From NCBI RefSeq assembly GCF_000196115.1, contig NC_005027.1:2232001-2296000 (forward strand): a stretch of 64,000 bases of DNA, written 5' to 3'. Position numbers and translations under genes: made by a program. Under the pieces are notes generated by a model that was not told the origin of the DNA, ran no database searches, and was given only the letters and a program-made list of their open reading frames with translations. Numbering within the stretch: position 1 is the stretch's first letter; every line of letters starts with the position of its first letter. The stretch comes from Rhodopirellula baltica SH 1. GTDB taxonomy: Bacteria; Planctomycetota; Planctomycetia; Pirellulales; Pirellulaceae. Below, one piece after another: positions 42,596 to 51,383 of the stretch.

Positions 42596-43085
42596 CGTCA
42601 GAGTCCTTTTTTCGATGATTGATCAATAGAGCCGAGCAGTCGTACTCTAGAATGCCGCCGGTCAATTGGATTGGCGGTGACAACTGCTCAGCAAGTTCGC
42701 TGGCCGTTAAACCCAACGTGCCAAAGTTGGCCGTTTCAATCGTGGATGCGGATGCGCCATAAGCAACGTGTTCAATACCAGCCAATCCGATTGCGGCCAG
42801 GCACATCGGACACGGTTCACCAGTCGAGACGAGCCACAATCCTGATAGATCCGGGTCACCCAGCTTTTTGGCCGCCTTGCCGATGGCCATCACCTCCGCG
42901 TGCGCGGTCGGATCACAACGTGAGACCACTTGGTTGTGAGCCACTGCGATCTGCTTCCCGCTGTCGGTGAAGACCCCCGCGCCAAAAGGATGCTCCCCCA
43001 TCGCCACACCTTCAATCGTCATCGTCACAACGGACTTCATCCACTGGCGAAGCATTTCGCTACTGACTGCCGAGGATGAAGACAT
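42588..43085 (-). CDS. Cytidine/guanine-deaminase-like nucleoside deaminase
   Basis: 165 residues of the zinc-dependent CDA/TadA fold. The Zn and proton-shuttle motif is THAEVMAIG-like (His62-Ala-Glu64) and PCPMC (Cys92, Cys95). The length and C-terminal FGTLGLTASELAEQL segment favour a guanine or small-nucleobase deaminase over tRNA-specific TadA. It is cytoplasmic and co-translated with the CheY-like protein. The substrate remains a family guess. Confidence 0.85.
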   Translation of the reverse strand: MSSSSAVSSEMLRQWMKSVVTMTIEGVAMGEHPFGAGVFTDSGKQIAVAHNQVVSRCDPTAHAEVMAIGKAAKKLGDPDLSGLWLVSTGEPCPMCLAAIGLAGIEHVAYGASASTIETANFGTLGLTASELAEQLSPPIQLTGGILEYDCSALLINHRKKDSDDG

Positions 43086-43473
43086 AGATCTGGACCGGTG
43101 TGGGGATTGAAAGACGATTTAGATACATCGCAAGTAGCGTGCCGCAACCGATGCGAAGATCCGAAGCAAAAGCCATTCACGCATATTCAGAGCAACACCA
43201 AACCGGCAATGACGGCCAACCACATTTTTTGGCCGGTCACTCACATTGGCACGCCAAACCTTGCCGTTCCGGATGCTGTTGCGTGGCTCTGAGGCGAACC
43301 CACGGCCTGATGGCGAACGTGATCTGGTCCGCAATCAACCGCATCGGAACAAATCAACTCAAAGCCATCGGAGCAGTGCGACAACCAAGTTCGCACTCCC
43401 CAACGGGGCAGCCCTATGACAGCCAGGGGCAACACCCTGGGTTTCGGCTTGAACGCCGAAACGATTGCCTAAC
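43086..43473. other. Intergenic region with a short hairpin
   Basis: No supported gene. CAGGGGCAACACCCTG (about 43423-43438) and GTTTCGGCTTGAACGCCGAAAC (about 43441-43462) are hairpins of the type repeated in planctomycete intergenic DNA. Confidence 0.45.
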
Positions 43474-43587
43474 AGGCTGTTGATTTATTGAGCCGCACCG
43501 CGTTAGCGGCGGTTGATCAGACGCCAACCGGGGCTAACGCCCAACGGCTAATGATTGTCATTCGGTATGCGACTAAATCAACAGCCT
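43474..43587 (-). repeat. 114-bp MITE-like repeat, copy 2 (inverted)
   Basis: Reverse complement of copies at 29094 and 53910 with only a few differences; ends AGGCTGTTGATTTA / TAAATCAACAGCCT. Confidence 0.9.
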
Positions 43588-43603
43588 GCTAATCGCCAAG
43601 CCA

Positions 43604-43786
43604 TTACTTCGTGGGATCATTCGCGGGCAATGGTTCGTGCTTGGTCGGTGTGATTCCGCCTGGATGCTCGACGTAAATCTTCTCACCGCAATTGGGACAC
43701 GCGGGAACACGGTCGTCCACCTGCTTCCCGCACTTGGGACACGGGGTGTGGTTCAAAGGAGCGGTGTCTTGCTTGGGCTCGTTCAT
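43604..43786 (-). CDS. Small double-CxxC zinc-ribbon protein (60 aa)
   Basis: One zinc ribbon with TPCPKCGKQVDDRVPACPNCGEKIY: four cysteines in two CPxCG knuckles, the 'zinc-ribbon domain' pattern. The C-terminal tail is polar (KHEPLPANDPTK). It is soluble with no other domain. A good sigma-54-type promoter lies 126 bp upstream on the minus strand, divergent from the TUDOR-like gene's promoter. A nucleic-acid or protein-binding role is likely but unproven. Confidence 0.78.
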   Translation of the reverse strand: MNEPKQDTAPLNHTPCPKCGKQVDDRVPACPNCGEKIYVEHPGGITPTKHEPLPANDPTK

Positions 43787-43911
43787 CGTGATGATCCGTT
43801 TGAAGTTCGATCGAATTTGAAGGGCAACATTCCAAATGACATCGGAACCTTGCTGGTTGGTGAGTCACGGAAGAATGCATCGGATAGAGAGCTCTTCCGT
43901 TGAGGGATGAC

Positions 43912-43929
43912 CCGCAATCGGCGAGCCAA
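43912..43929 (-). promoter_or_regulatory. Sigma-54-type promoter for the zinc-ribbon gene
   Basis: On the minus strand TTGGCTCGCCGATTGCGG: TGGC-T-CG-N4-TTGC, GG and GC exactly ten bases apart. One mismatch to the consensus. Confidence 0.72.
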
Positions 43930-43947
43930 TCTTAACGATCAGGGTTT

Positions 43948-43963
43948 TGGCCCGGCGTTTGCT
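43948..43963 (+). promoter_or_regulatory. Sigma-54-type promoter for the TUDOR-like gene
   Basis: TGGCCCGGCGTTTGCT: TGGC-C-CG-N4-TTGCT, GG-N10-GC. It is divergent from, and about 19 bp away from, the minus-strand promoter, so one activator site could serve both. Confidence 0.75.
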
Positions 43964-44046
43964 TCCACATTTATCACGACGCAGCAACGCGTTCATTGAC
44001 GCTCCTATTCATTCAAAGAACTTCGCACGAACCAGCAGGACTTCCC

Positions 44047-44265
44047 GTGAGCCAAAAATTTCAAGTCAACCAGTATGTCGAGTGGAACTATGGCGGTGGA
44101 ACGGCCAAGGGGCAAATCAAAGAGTCCTACAAAGAGAAAGTTACCAAGACCATCAAAGGCAACGACGTGACGCGGAACGCCAGTGATGACGAGCCCGCCT
44201 ATTACATCGAGCAAGAAGACGGTGACCACGTGCTGAAGAGTGAAAGCGAACTGAAGGACGCATAG
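44047..44265 (+). CDS. HVA1-family TUDOR-like protein (DUF2945), 72 aa
   Basis: Read from GTG 44047 with CAGGA about eight bases upstream; an in-frame ATG at 43996 would begin near the promoter start site and adds an unfamily-like leader. The domain runs from YVEWNYGGGTAKGQIKESYK (SH3-like strands) through AYYIEQEDGDHVLKSESELK, which is the hypervirulence-associated TUDOR/DUF2945 layout. Members are small stress-associated proteins. It is followed closely by an SDR gene. Confidence 0.78.
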   Translation: MSQKFQVNQYVEWNYGGGTAKGQIKESYKEKVTKTIKGNDVTRNASDDEPAYYIEQEDGDHVLKSESELKDA

Positions 44266-44332
44266 TGGCATCGGCTTCCAACCTGTGTTCCACGCAGTCG
44301 TAACTATCCAAGAGTCTTAACAACGCAATCCC

Positions 44333-45139
44333 ATGAACCGCAAAGCAATCATTACCGGCGGAAGCACTGGCATCGGTCGCGCGACCGCGGTAGCCCTCGC
44401 TCGATCAGGGCACGATGTCGCGATCACTTACGCACACGGTGAGGACGACGCCAAACGCACATCTGAAATGGTGCAGGCCGAGGGACGTGCATGTGTGATC
44501 AAACACCTGGACTTGTCCAACCCTGAAACCGCGAATCCGGTCGTCGACGAAATGGTTGACGAACTGGGCGGACTCGATGTGTTTGTCAACAACGCCGGGA
44601 TGATGGTCAATCAAACAATGCCCAACCTGGACGTTGAAACCGCTCAGCGCATTTTCAACGTCAACACCATCGGTGCGACGTTGGCAATTCAACGGGCGGT
44701 TCATCACATGCTTCCCGGCGGTTTGGATGGCGAGCCGAAATCCACTCCCGGACGAATCATCGTCGTAACGAGTGCTCATGAAGCAATCGCTAGCCCCGTC
44801 GACACGCTTTACACGATGACCAAACACGCACTGGGCGGGTTGGTGAAGTGTTTGGCATTGGATCTGACGCCGCTCAACATCACCGTCAATTCCGTCGCAC
44901 CCGGCGAAATTGCCACTCCGATGAACGACATGGATCCCGATGACGCCAAAAGCTCTCCGCGAGAGGCCATCCCGGTTCGCCGGGTCGGTCATCCCGATGA
45001 AGTCGCCGCCGTCATCAACTTCCTTGCCGGTGAGCAAGCGGGATTTGTCACTGGGGCACGATGGCCGATTGACGGTGGCTTTGAAGCCGCCACGCCTCTC
45101 GCAGCCAGTGCATTCCGAGAGGACTACTTGGCTCAGTAG
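44333..45139 (+). CDS. Short-chain dehydrogenase/reductase (FabG-like)
   Basis: 268 residues, classical SDR: AIITGGSTGIGRATAVAL, NNAGMM, active Ser in VVTSAHEAIAS, YTMTKHALGG (Tyr/Lys) and the PG motif VNSVAPGEIATPM, ending with GARWPIDGGF. Probably NADP(H)-dependent with an unknown substrate. It lies 67 bp after the TUDOR-like gene and 68 bp before dps, with no terminator between, so the three may form one sigma-54-driven transcript. Confidence 0.87.
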   Translation: MNRKAIITGGSTGIGRATAVALARSGHDVAITYAHGEDDAKRTSEMVQAEGRACVIKHLDLSNPETANPVVDEMVDELGGLDVFVNNAGMMVNQTMPNLDVETAQRIFNVNTIGATLAIQRAVHHMLPGGLDGEPKSTPGRIIVVTSAHEAIASPVDTLYTMTKHALGGLVKCLALDLTPLNITVNSVAPGEIATPMNDMDPDDAKSSPREAIPVRRVGHPDEVAAVINFLAGEQAGFVTGARWPIDGGFEAATPLAASAFREDYLAQ

Positions 45140-45207
45140 CCCACCACCCGAGCCTTTTCACTATCCACGGCAGTCACTGCCATCACGAAAACCAACGAGT
45201 TTAAACA

Positions 45208-45696
45208 ATGTCCACTACAACCAAGACCCAATTCAAGCGTGACATCCTTCAAGACGAGACCAACGCGGAAGTCACCGCATTGTTGCAAGACAATCTGACC
45301 AACCTGATCGATCTGGCATTGCTGATGAAGCAAGCCCACTGGAACGTGGTCGGGCCGAACTTCCGCAGCATTCACCTGCAACTTGACGAGATCATCGAAA
45401 CCGTTCGAGCGGGCAGTGATGAAGTCGCGGAACGGATTGTCACGCTGGGAATCCCAGCCGATGGTCGCGTCTCCACGGTCGCCGCAGAAAGCAGCGTCGA
45501 TGCTTACCCCGCGGGATTTGTGAAGGTTTCCGAAACCATTTCGCGGGTCGCGGACGCATTGAAACAAGTCATTGATTCACTCCGTTCGGCGATCGAGAAA
45601 CTCGGCGATCTCGACGCAATCAGCGAAGACATGCTGATCGCACTCTCGGGCGAACTCGAGAAGCATCTGTGGATGTTGCAGGCTCAAGAAGTCTGA
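45208..45696 (+). CDS. dps: Dps-type DNA-protection ferritin
   Basis: 162 residues. The intersubunit ferroxidase site is visible: QAHWNVVGPNFRSIHLQLDEI, giving the conserved His, His and Asp/Glu of Dps proteins. The helical bundle is complete, with a Lys-containing N-terminal tail (MSTTTKTQFKRDIL) that may bind DNA. It oxidises Fe2+ with H2O2 and protects DNA under starvation and oxidative stress. It works alongside the catalase at 20.3 kb. Confidence 0.92.
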   Translation: MSTTTKTQFKRDILQDETNAEVTALLQDNLTNLIDLALLMKQAHWNVVGPNFRSIHLQLDEIIETVRAGSDEVAERIVTLGIPADGRVSTVAAESSVDAYPAGFVKVSETISRVADALKQVIDSLRSAIEKLGDLDAISEDMLIALSGELEKHLWMLQAQEV

Positions 45697-45819
45697 TCGC
45701 AAAAACAGACACCATCGCCGGGCTTCCCCGGCCGTCCGGTCCGTGTGCAAAGACCTTGTCAATTGAACACGGCATAAGCACGCAGGACATTTCCCTACAC
45801 TCACTCAAAGAGCTTACAC

Positions 45820-46092
45820 ATGTTGATTCCTATCATTGGCTGGATCATTTTCGGTTTGATCGTCGGTGCCCTTGCACGACTGATCTATCCCGGACGACAG
45901 AACCTTGGCATCGTCAAAACAATTTTGCTGGGCGTTGTCGGTTCATTCGTCGGCGGTTTTCTCGCGTTCCTGTTGTTTGGCGGATCGGCGATGCAAGCCT
46001 CCGGATGGATCGGTTCGATCATCGGCGCCGTCGCGGTGCTCGCGATCGCGACACGTTGGAACCGCAGCCCTCAACAAACCATGACTCACTGA
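45820..46092 (+). CDS. GlsB/YeaQ/YmgE family stress membrane protein
   Basis: 90 residues with three hydrophobic helices: IIGWIIFGLIVGALARLIYP, KTILLGVVGSFVGGFLAFLL and WIGSIIGAVAVLAI. This is the transglycosylase-associated (PF04226) pattern, including the P-G-R turn after helix 1. Induced by acid, bile or general stress in other bacteria; molecular role unknown. A strong terminator follows. Confidence 0.9.
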   Translation: MLIPIIGWIIFGLIVGALARLIYPGRQNLGIVKTILLGVVGSFVGGFLAFLLFGGSAMQASGWIGSIIGAVAVLAIATRWNRSPQQTMTH

Positions 46093-46132
46093 TCGACCGT
46101 CACCGGCTGGTTCACGATCGTCATCACCAATC

Positions 46133-46161
46133 GGCGAGAGGTCTTCCCTCTCGCCTTTTTT
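46133..46161 (+). terminator. Terminator after the GlsB-like gene
   Basis: GGCGAGAGG / CCTCTCGCC stem with a short loop and six T. Confidence 0.9.
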
Positions 46162-46186
46162 CGTATCGACGGATTTTCGTTCGCGT

Positions 46187-46201
46187 TGGCCTCTGATTTG
46201 C
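46187..46201 (+). promoter_or_regulatory. Sigma-54-type promoter of the PNPOx-like gene
   Basis: TGGCCTCTGATTTGC (from 46187): GG-N10-GC spacing, TGGC and TTGC intact. It lies 45 bp before ATG 46247, directly after the terminator. Confidence 0.65.
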
Positions 46202-46246
46202 GACCTTTGCGTATCGTTTCCGAATACTCTCAACGAAAGAAGGACG

Positions 46247-46729
46247 ATGAATACTCACGAAAAGCTAATCGAACTTGTCCAAGATTTTGACACCGCGATG
46301 CTCATCACAAAAACAGATGACGGCGGTCTGGACGCTCGCCCCATGGCAATCGCGGAAGCAACGGACGACGGCCAATTGTGGTTCGTCACCAATCGAAACT
46401 CTGGCAAAATTGCGGAGCTGATGCTGGACCGCGATGTGGCGGTGACGATGCAAGGGTCCAACAAGTTCGTCACGCTGTCCGGTCAGTGCCGTGTCACCGA
46501 TGACCGAGCCAAGCTGGAACAGCTCTGGAAAGAAGCGTGGAAGGTTTGGTTCCCGGAAGGCAAGAACGATCCGAACATCACTTTGCTTCGCGTTGAGCCC
46601 GAACGCGGTGAGTACTGGGACAACAGCGGATTCACCGGCATCAACTATCTGCTGCGTGCGGGCAAAGCTTATGTCCAAGGCGAACGGGCCGAGACCGACG
46701 AAAACATCAATGCAAGCGTTTCGCTCTGA
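46247..46729 (+). CDS. General stress protein 26-like, pyridoxamine-5'-phosphate-oxidase fold
   Basis: 160 residues of the split-barrel flavin/F420-binding fold: AMLITKTDDGGLDARPMAIA, QLWFVTNRNSGKIAEL, VAVTMQGSNKFVTLSGQCRV and the C-terminal WFPEGKNDPNITLLRV plus GEYWDN. This is the 'pyridoxamine 5'-phosphate oxidase family' general-stress branch rather than PdxH itself. The likely cofactor is FMN or FAD; the reaction is unknown. It is monocistronic between two terminators with its own sigma-54-type promoter. Confidence 0.9.
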   Translation: MNTHEKLIELVQDFDTAMLITKTDDGGLDARPMAIAEATDDGQLWFVTNRNSGKIAELMLDRDVAVTMQGSNKFVTLSGQCRVTDDRAKLEQLWKEAWKVWFPEGKNDPNITLLRVEPERGEYWDNSGFTGINYLLRAGKAYVQGERAETDENINASVSL

Positions 46730-46765
46730 GGCTAGCGTCAACGAGCCAAACCGAGAGTTCATTCC

Positions 46766-46799
46766 AAAGAGCACGATGATTATTCATTGTGCTCTTTTT
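46766..46799 (+). terminator. Terminator after the GSP26-like gene
   Basis: AAAGAGCAC / GTGCTCTTT stem with a 14-base loop, ending in a T run. Confidence 0.85.
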
Positions 46800-46881
46800 G
46801 TATGATACATCCCTTCGAAGACAAACGACGCTGAGACTACCACTCCCCGACCACAATTCTTGACGAAATGGGTCAGCCCCA

Positions 46882-47925
46882 ATGCCCCTCTCGAAACCGC
46901 GAAACGGGAACCGTTTGATGGGTGAATCAACGACCAACCATCCCGACTTCTCCGATGTGCACATGACCCGTCGTGGATTTGTGAAGGGCACAGTCGCCGT
47001 GGGAGCGTCAGCGATGGCCGAGTCCGTGACCGCGGCACCGAGTCCCAAAAAAGATCCTATTCCCATCATCGACTGTCACATCCATCTCTTTGACGGATCG
47101 CGTCCTCAGGGGGCTCCGTACGTTGGTCCAGGAGGTGATTCCCCGACCACCGCCCTGCCGGCTGACTATCGCAAACTTGCCGTTCCGCTCGGAATCACAG
47201 GTGCAATCAAGGTCGAAGCCAGCCCGTGGGTGGAAGACAACCTGTGGGCACTGCAAGTCATGCAGCCCGATGACATGATGCTCGGGCTGGTCGGCAATCT
47301 GCGGCCGGAGAAACCGGACTTCGCAGAACTGCTCGTTCGGCACGCGAAGAATCCTTTGTTTCGAGGCATCCGTTACGGATCCCTGTGGGGATACGATTTG
47401 CCACGGATGGTTGAGGACGATGTGTTTCTGAAGGGAATGCGGTTGATGACGGACTTGGATTTGTCCCTGGATGTTGCCAACCCGTCCGTGCGGTTGATGG
47501 AAGCCGTCGTGAGGCTCAATCAAAAGCTGCCCGACCTACGCATCATCATCGATCACTTACCGCGTTTGGAACGTACCGTGGCGAACCAAACGACTTACGG
47601 CAACGTTCTGAAAGACCTGCACGATCGAACGAACGTCTACGTCAAACTCTCGGGCGTGATTCATCACATCGCGGGCAAGATCGTCAAGGACTTGGAGATT
47701 CATCGCCCGAACTTGGATCGACTGATCGAGATCTTTGGAGACGATCGCATTCTCTTTGGCAGCGATTGGCCCAATAGCGATCGAGCGGCTCCGTTGGATG
47801 AAGTCGTGGGCATCGCGAAGGAATACTTCGCTGACAAACCACGTGAGCTCCAGGAAAAGTACTTCTGGAAGAACTCCCTGGCCGCGTACAAGTGGAAGCC
47901 GCGCGAAGACCAACAGGAACGCTGA
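46882..47925 (+). CDS. Tat-exported amidohydrolase (2-pyrone-4,6-dicarboxylate-hydrolase-like)
   Basis: 347 residues from the first ATG. A twin-arginine signal, HMTRRGFVKGTVAVGASAMA, lies at 27-46, so a start at 46963 (MTRRGF) or 46918 is equally plausible. The TIM-barrel begins IPIIDCHIHLFDG (metal-binding H-x-H), followed by FRGIRYGSLWGYDL, IIIDHLPRLE, VYVKLSG and RILFGSDWPNSD (catalytic Asp). It resembles the lactonase/LigI/L-fuconolactonase branch of amidohydrolase_2. It probably hydrolyses a sugar- or aromatic-derived lactone outside the cytoplasm. Confidence 0.82.
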   Translation: MPLSKPRNGNRLMGESTTNHPDFSDVHMTRRGFVKGTVAVGASAMAESVTAAPSPKKDPIPIIDCHIHLFDGSRPQGAPYVGPGGDSPTTALPADYRKLAVPLGITGAIKVEASPWVEDNLWALQVMQPDDMMLGLVGNLRPEKPDFAELLVRHAKNPLFRGIRYGSLWGYDLPRMVEDDVFLKGMRLMTDLDLSLDVANPSVRLMEAVVRLNQKLPDLRIIIDHLPRLERTVANQTTYGNVLKDLHDRTNVYVKLSGVIHHIAGKIVKDLEIHRPNLDRLIEIFGDDRILFGSDWPNSDRAAPLDEVVGIAKEYFADKPRELQEKYFWKNSLAAYKWKPREDQQER

Positions 47926-48055
47926 GCGATCCTTTTGCCGATTGGCCTGTGACCAAGCCAAACATTTTGAAATCAGATTGGACGCTGGTATGCGTCAACC
48001 AGATCGTGTGACAAGCAGGTCGGCAAGCATGATCGGCCAAAACCAGGTGAGCCGC

Positions 48056-48150
48056 CCTTGCGTTCGCTCCGGTTGTAAGTGGGAAAGCGGCATTTGCCAT
48101 CGCAGTTCAAATGCTGGAAGACACCAGCCGACCTGCTTAGCAACGCGTGA
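48056..48150 (+). repeat. Repeat block shared with 53740-53843
   Basis: CGGTTGTAAGTGGGA...GCAGTTCAAATGCTGGAAGAC...CGACCTGCTTAGCAAC is a direct, divergent match to the second block. The GTGAACAACAA palindrome follows in this copy. Confidence 0.65.
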
Positions 48151-48242
48151 ACAACAAGTGACGATGTTAGCGGTGTGGCGCAAGCCGCCCGGTGAGGAAC
48201 CGGAGGGCTCGCGCCCTTCCGCTACGTCATTTGTTGTTCACG
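48145..48242 (+). repeat. 98-bp palindromic repeat, copy 1
   Basis: Ends CGTGAACAACAAGTGACG and its near-perfect inverse. The core holds GGCGCAAGCCGCC and GGAACCGGAGGGCTCGC. An inverted copy is at 53470-53566. Confidence 0.85.
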
Positions 48243-48363
48243 TGGTCCTTAGCAAAGCCTTATCCAAGGAAGAACATCTGCTTTGCCTTCTTGGCTAACA
48301 TGCTTGGGGTCGATCGCTGACCACTTCCCCGTTCTTTGTCCACAAACCTGTCGACCATCTCGT

Positions 48364-50394
48364 ATGAAGACGACTGCCTGTCTGCTGTTTGCCCTCCTGA
48401 CCATGTCGAACATCGCTCACAGCGATTGGAAGTTGTACGTCGCCTCCGGTGCGGTTGCCGGTGGTGACGGAAGTGAGAGCCGCCCGTTTCGATCCCTGAC
48501 GGAAGCTCGTGACGAAATCCGCCGGCGTCGGCTGGACCATGCCGATGAAGCCGCTCGAGTCATTGTGGGAGACGGCCGCTATGAAATCACTCAGCCGCTG
48601 ACTTTCGAATTCGGTGATGGCAATGTGATCTACGAAGCCGCAGCAGGGACTTCTCCAGTCATCTCAGGAGGTCGCCGCATCACGTCCCAGTGGACCGAGG
48701 GCGAAGGAGGGATTTGGACGACGCAACTCCCACCGGAATGGCGGTTCGAACAGATGTGGGTCAACGAGAAACGCGCAGCGAGAGCACGCGAACCCGACGC
48801 CTTCTTTCACTACATCGTGAGTTGCCAGGAACAATTGATCGACGACGGGAAACGCGCCCAGCAAACAATGACAGTGCGTCCAGAAGATGTCGCCAGCTTG
48901 GAAGGCCTGAGTTCCGAAGAGATTCGCCAAGTCCAAATCCTGGCGTTTCACAAATGGGACACCACTCGCCGTTTTCTCGACCGTGCCGATGTGAAGCAGG
49001 GTCAGTTGGTCATCTCGGGGCAAAAGATGAAAAGCTGGAACCCTTTGACCCGTCACACGGGATATCTCCTCGAGAATTATGCCGCTGCACTCGACGAGCC
49101 AGGGGAATTCTACTTGGCACCGGGAGGACAGCTCAGCTACCTACCTCGTGACGGTGAATCGATGGACGACGCTGACTTCACCATTCCCGTCTGCGACAAG
49201 TTGGTTGTGATCCGAGGAGACTCGGGGAACGATCAGTTTGTTGATGGTCTCGAATTTCGTGGCATCGCGTTTCGTCATTGCGGGATGCTCACCCCGCGGG
49301 CTGGCTTTGATCCATCGCAGGCGGCCTCTCCGATTGAAGCTGCAGTGCAAATCGACGGAACTAAGAACGTCGTTTTCGATCACTGCGAGGTCGGCTACAC
49401 CGGTGGTTATGGGATTTGGTTCCGCAAAGGTTGCTCGGTTGGCGTTCTCAGACACAGCTTCGTGCACGACCTGGGCGCAGGTGGAGTGCGCGTCGGTGAA
49501 ACGAGAATCGCGTCCAATGAATTGGAACGGACCCACGACATCGCGGTTGACAACAACATCGTCTACGACGCCGGGCATCTGTTTCCATGTGCGGTGGGAG
49601 TTTGGATTGGCAACAGTGCTGACAACGCGGTGACACACAACGAAATCGCCGACATGTACTACACCGGGATCTCGGTGGGTTGGCGTTGGGGTTACGGTCA
49701 AAGCTTGGCAACTGGCAATCGAATCGAAAACAACCACATACACCATCTCGGCAAAGGCTGGCTCAGTGACATGGGCGGCATCTACACGCTGGGGCAGTCG
49801 CCGGGCACTGTGCTCCGAGGAAACCGAATCCACGACATCGAGTCATGGGGATACGGGGGATGGGGGCTGTACAATGACGAAGGCAGCACCGGCATTTTGC
49901 TAGAAAACAATCTTGTCTATCGCACCAAATCTGGAGGGTATCACCAACACTACGGTCGTGAAAATGTGATCCGCAACAATGTCTTTGCTTTCGGACGTGA
50001 GTATCAGATTCGGCGTAGTCGAGTTGAAAAGCATCTTTCGTTCACATACCAGCAGAACATCGTTCTATGGGACTCAGAGAAACTGTTTCATGGCAACTGG
50101 GGTGACGATGGCGTTGAAATTGGTGGCAACGTCTATTGGCGGATGGGAAAACCGGTCGACTTGGGCAACGCCGACACGAGCGGACGTTCGCTCATTGCTG
50201 ATCCGCTGTTCGTGGATCCATTGAACGACGACTTCCGATTTGCGGATACGTCGGTCGCGAAGAAGATCGGCTTCCAACCATTCGACGTTTCAAAAGCAGG
50301 CGTCTATGGTGACGCAGCCTGGAAAGAACAAGCCAAGATGCTTCCGATGCCGACGATGCGTCAGGCTCCCGATCCGCCGCCACTCGCATTTTGA
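48364..50394 (+). CDS. Exported right-handed parallel beta-helix protein (polysaccharide-active enzyme candidate)
   Basis: ATG 48364 gives a clean signal peptide, [20 protein letters not shown], followed by [20 protein letters not shown] (the usual start of these proteins); 27 more open codons upstream lack sense. 676 residues. The N-terminal beta region and [19 protein letters not shown] resemble GH141-type enzymes, and the C-terminal helix coils hold repeated 'NxIxHN' turns ([49 protein letters not shown]). It probably cleaves a complex algal or cell-wall glycan. The precise family is tentative. Confidence 0.75.
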   Translation: MKTTACLLFALLTMSNIAHSDWKLYVASGAVAGGDGSESRPFRSLTEARDEIRRRRLDHADEAARVIVGDGRYEITQPLTFEFGDGNVIYEAAAGTSPVISGGRRITSQWTEGEGGIWTTQLPPEWRFEQMWVNEKRAARAREPDAFFHYIVSCQEQLIDDGKRAQQTMTVRPEDVASLEGLSSEEIRQVQILAFHKWDTTRRFLDRADVKQGQLVISGQKMKSWNPLTRHTGYLLENYAAALDEPGEFYLAPGGQLSYLPRDGESMDDADFTIPVCDKLVVIRGDSGNDQFVDGLEFRGIAFRHCGMLTPRAGFDPSQAASPIEAAVQIDGTKNVVFDHCEVGYTGGYGIWFRKGCSVGVLRHSFVHDLGAGGVRVGETRIASNELERTHDIAVDNNIVYDAGHLFPCAVGVWIGNSADNAVTHNEIADMYYTGISVGWRWGYGQSLATGNRIENNHIHHLGKGWLSDMGGIYTLGQSPGTVLRGNRIHDIESWGYGGWGLYNDEGSTGILLENNLVYRTKSGGYHQHYGRENVIRNNVFAFGREYQIRRSRVEKHLSFTYQQNIVLWDSEKLFHGNWGDDGVEIGGNVYWRMGKPVDLGNADTSGRSLIADPLFVDPLNDDFRFADTSVAKKIGFQPFDVSKAGVYGDAAWKEQAKMLPMPTMRQAPDPPPLAF

Positions 50395-50419
50395 AAAGAG
50401 TTTACGAATGGCGAGCTCC

Positions 50420-50831
50420 CAGTTTGGGCATCCGTTTTCGTCACTCCAAAACTCGGTGAGATCCAGGTGATTGAGTCACCGGTTGCTGAAAGTGAGAACA
50501 GGGTTTTGCAGTTCACTGACACTCTCGGCAAAAGCGGCGCTACCATCCAATGCGAGCGTTCAGCCGAATACACAGCGAAGGCACGACGAGTTGCAAATTC
50601 GCGATTCGACTGGACAAGAACGCGGTGTTCCAACATGAGTGGCGAGGTTCCATCCACCCTTGCCGAAGCGGGCCCAGCCTGTGGTTTGAGAATGGCAAGC
50701 TACGTTCCTCAAGTCGTGTTGTGACAGAGCATCCTCTCAACGAGTGGATCCTGATCGATATCACAGCAAAACTGGTCAAGCATGCGGGTGAGTGGAGCGT
50801 CCCTGTAGTGACTCCGTACCAACCGACGTGA
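50420..50831 (+). pseudogene. Frameshifted C-terminal remnant of an exported protein
   Basis: Two plus-strand frames give consecutive pieces of one sequence: ESPVAESENRVLQFTDTLGK (from about 50470), then, in another frame, TSCKFAIRLDKNAVFQHEWR, GPSLWFENGKLRSSS and LNEWILIDITAKL up to TGA 50829-50831. From memory this resembles the C-terminal domain found after planctomycete beta-helix or LamG-like enzymes. No start and at least one frameshift are seen. It may be debris of a second beta-helix gene. Confidence 0.6.
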
Positions 50832-51383
50832 ACCTTCGACCAGTTGCCACTTGTGAGCGACCATTGGAACTAGCTCGACTGGTTGGGTTTTGTCAGCCAA
50901 GCGGATACCGATGCGCTGGTCCTCCTTGATGATCTTCAATCGACTCACGCAAAGTGAACGAAGAGCTCGGCGTTCGACGCAACGCAAAAACTTTGTCGTT
51001 CGCCATTCTCCTCGTCATGCCACGTGTCCCTCGTGAACAAGCCTTCACGCCGACAGTGAAACCCTTTTTCCCGGTCGGCCGACGATTCTGCCTCACCAGT
51101 GCGAGGCCTCGTTTTCGGACTCAGCGACAAATCCAGATGCTACGTCATGCAAGACGTTGTCGACGTCGGCACGAAGCGAAATTGAAATCTCGTCGAAAGT
51201 TTGGGACGACCTGACCGGGTTGACGCGGCTGTATCGGCTGCGGCATTGGGCGAGCGGCTTTCACGGAATTTTTCGGACACAACTTGCGTGGAAGATTTTT
51301 CATTGCTTGAAAACGTGTCATGGTTTTTCGAATCTCTGTCGTCATTCTCACAACAACAATTGGCTCGCCTTTCCCACGCTGCC
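50832..51383. other. Intergenic, flagellin upstream region
   Basis: No gene supported. No sigma-28 or sigma-54 element is obvious; the flagellin ATG lacks a clear Shine-Dalgarno sequence. Confidence 0.35.

Noticed and set aside
50709-50987. Minus-strand 92-codon frame (IKEDQRIGIRLADKTQPVEL)
   Set aside because: It reads protein-like in part but overlaps the plus-strand pseudogene and lacks a start signal; at most a decayed fragment.
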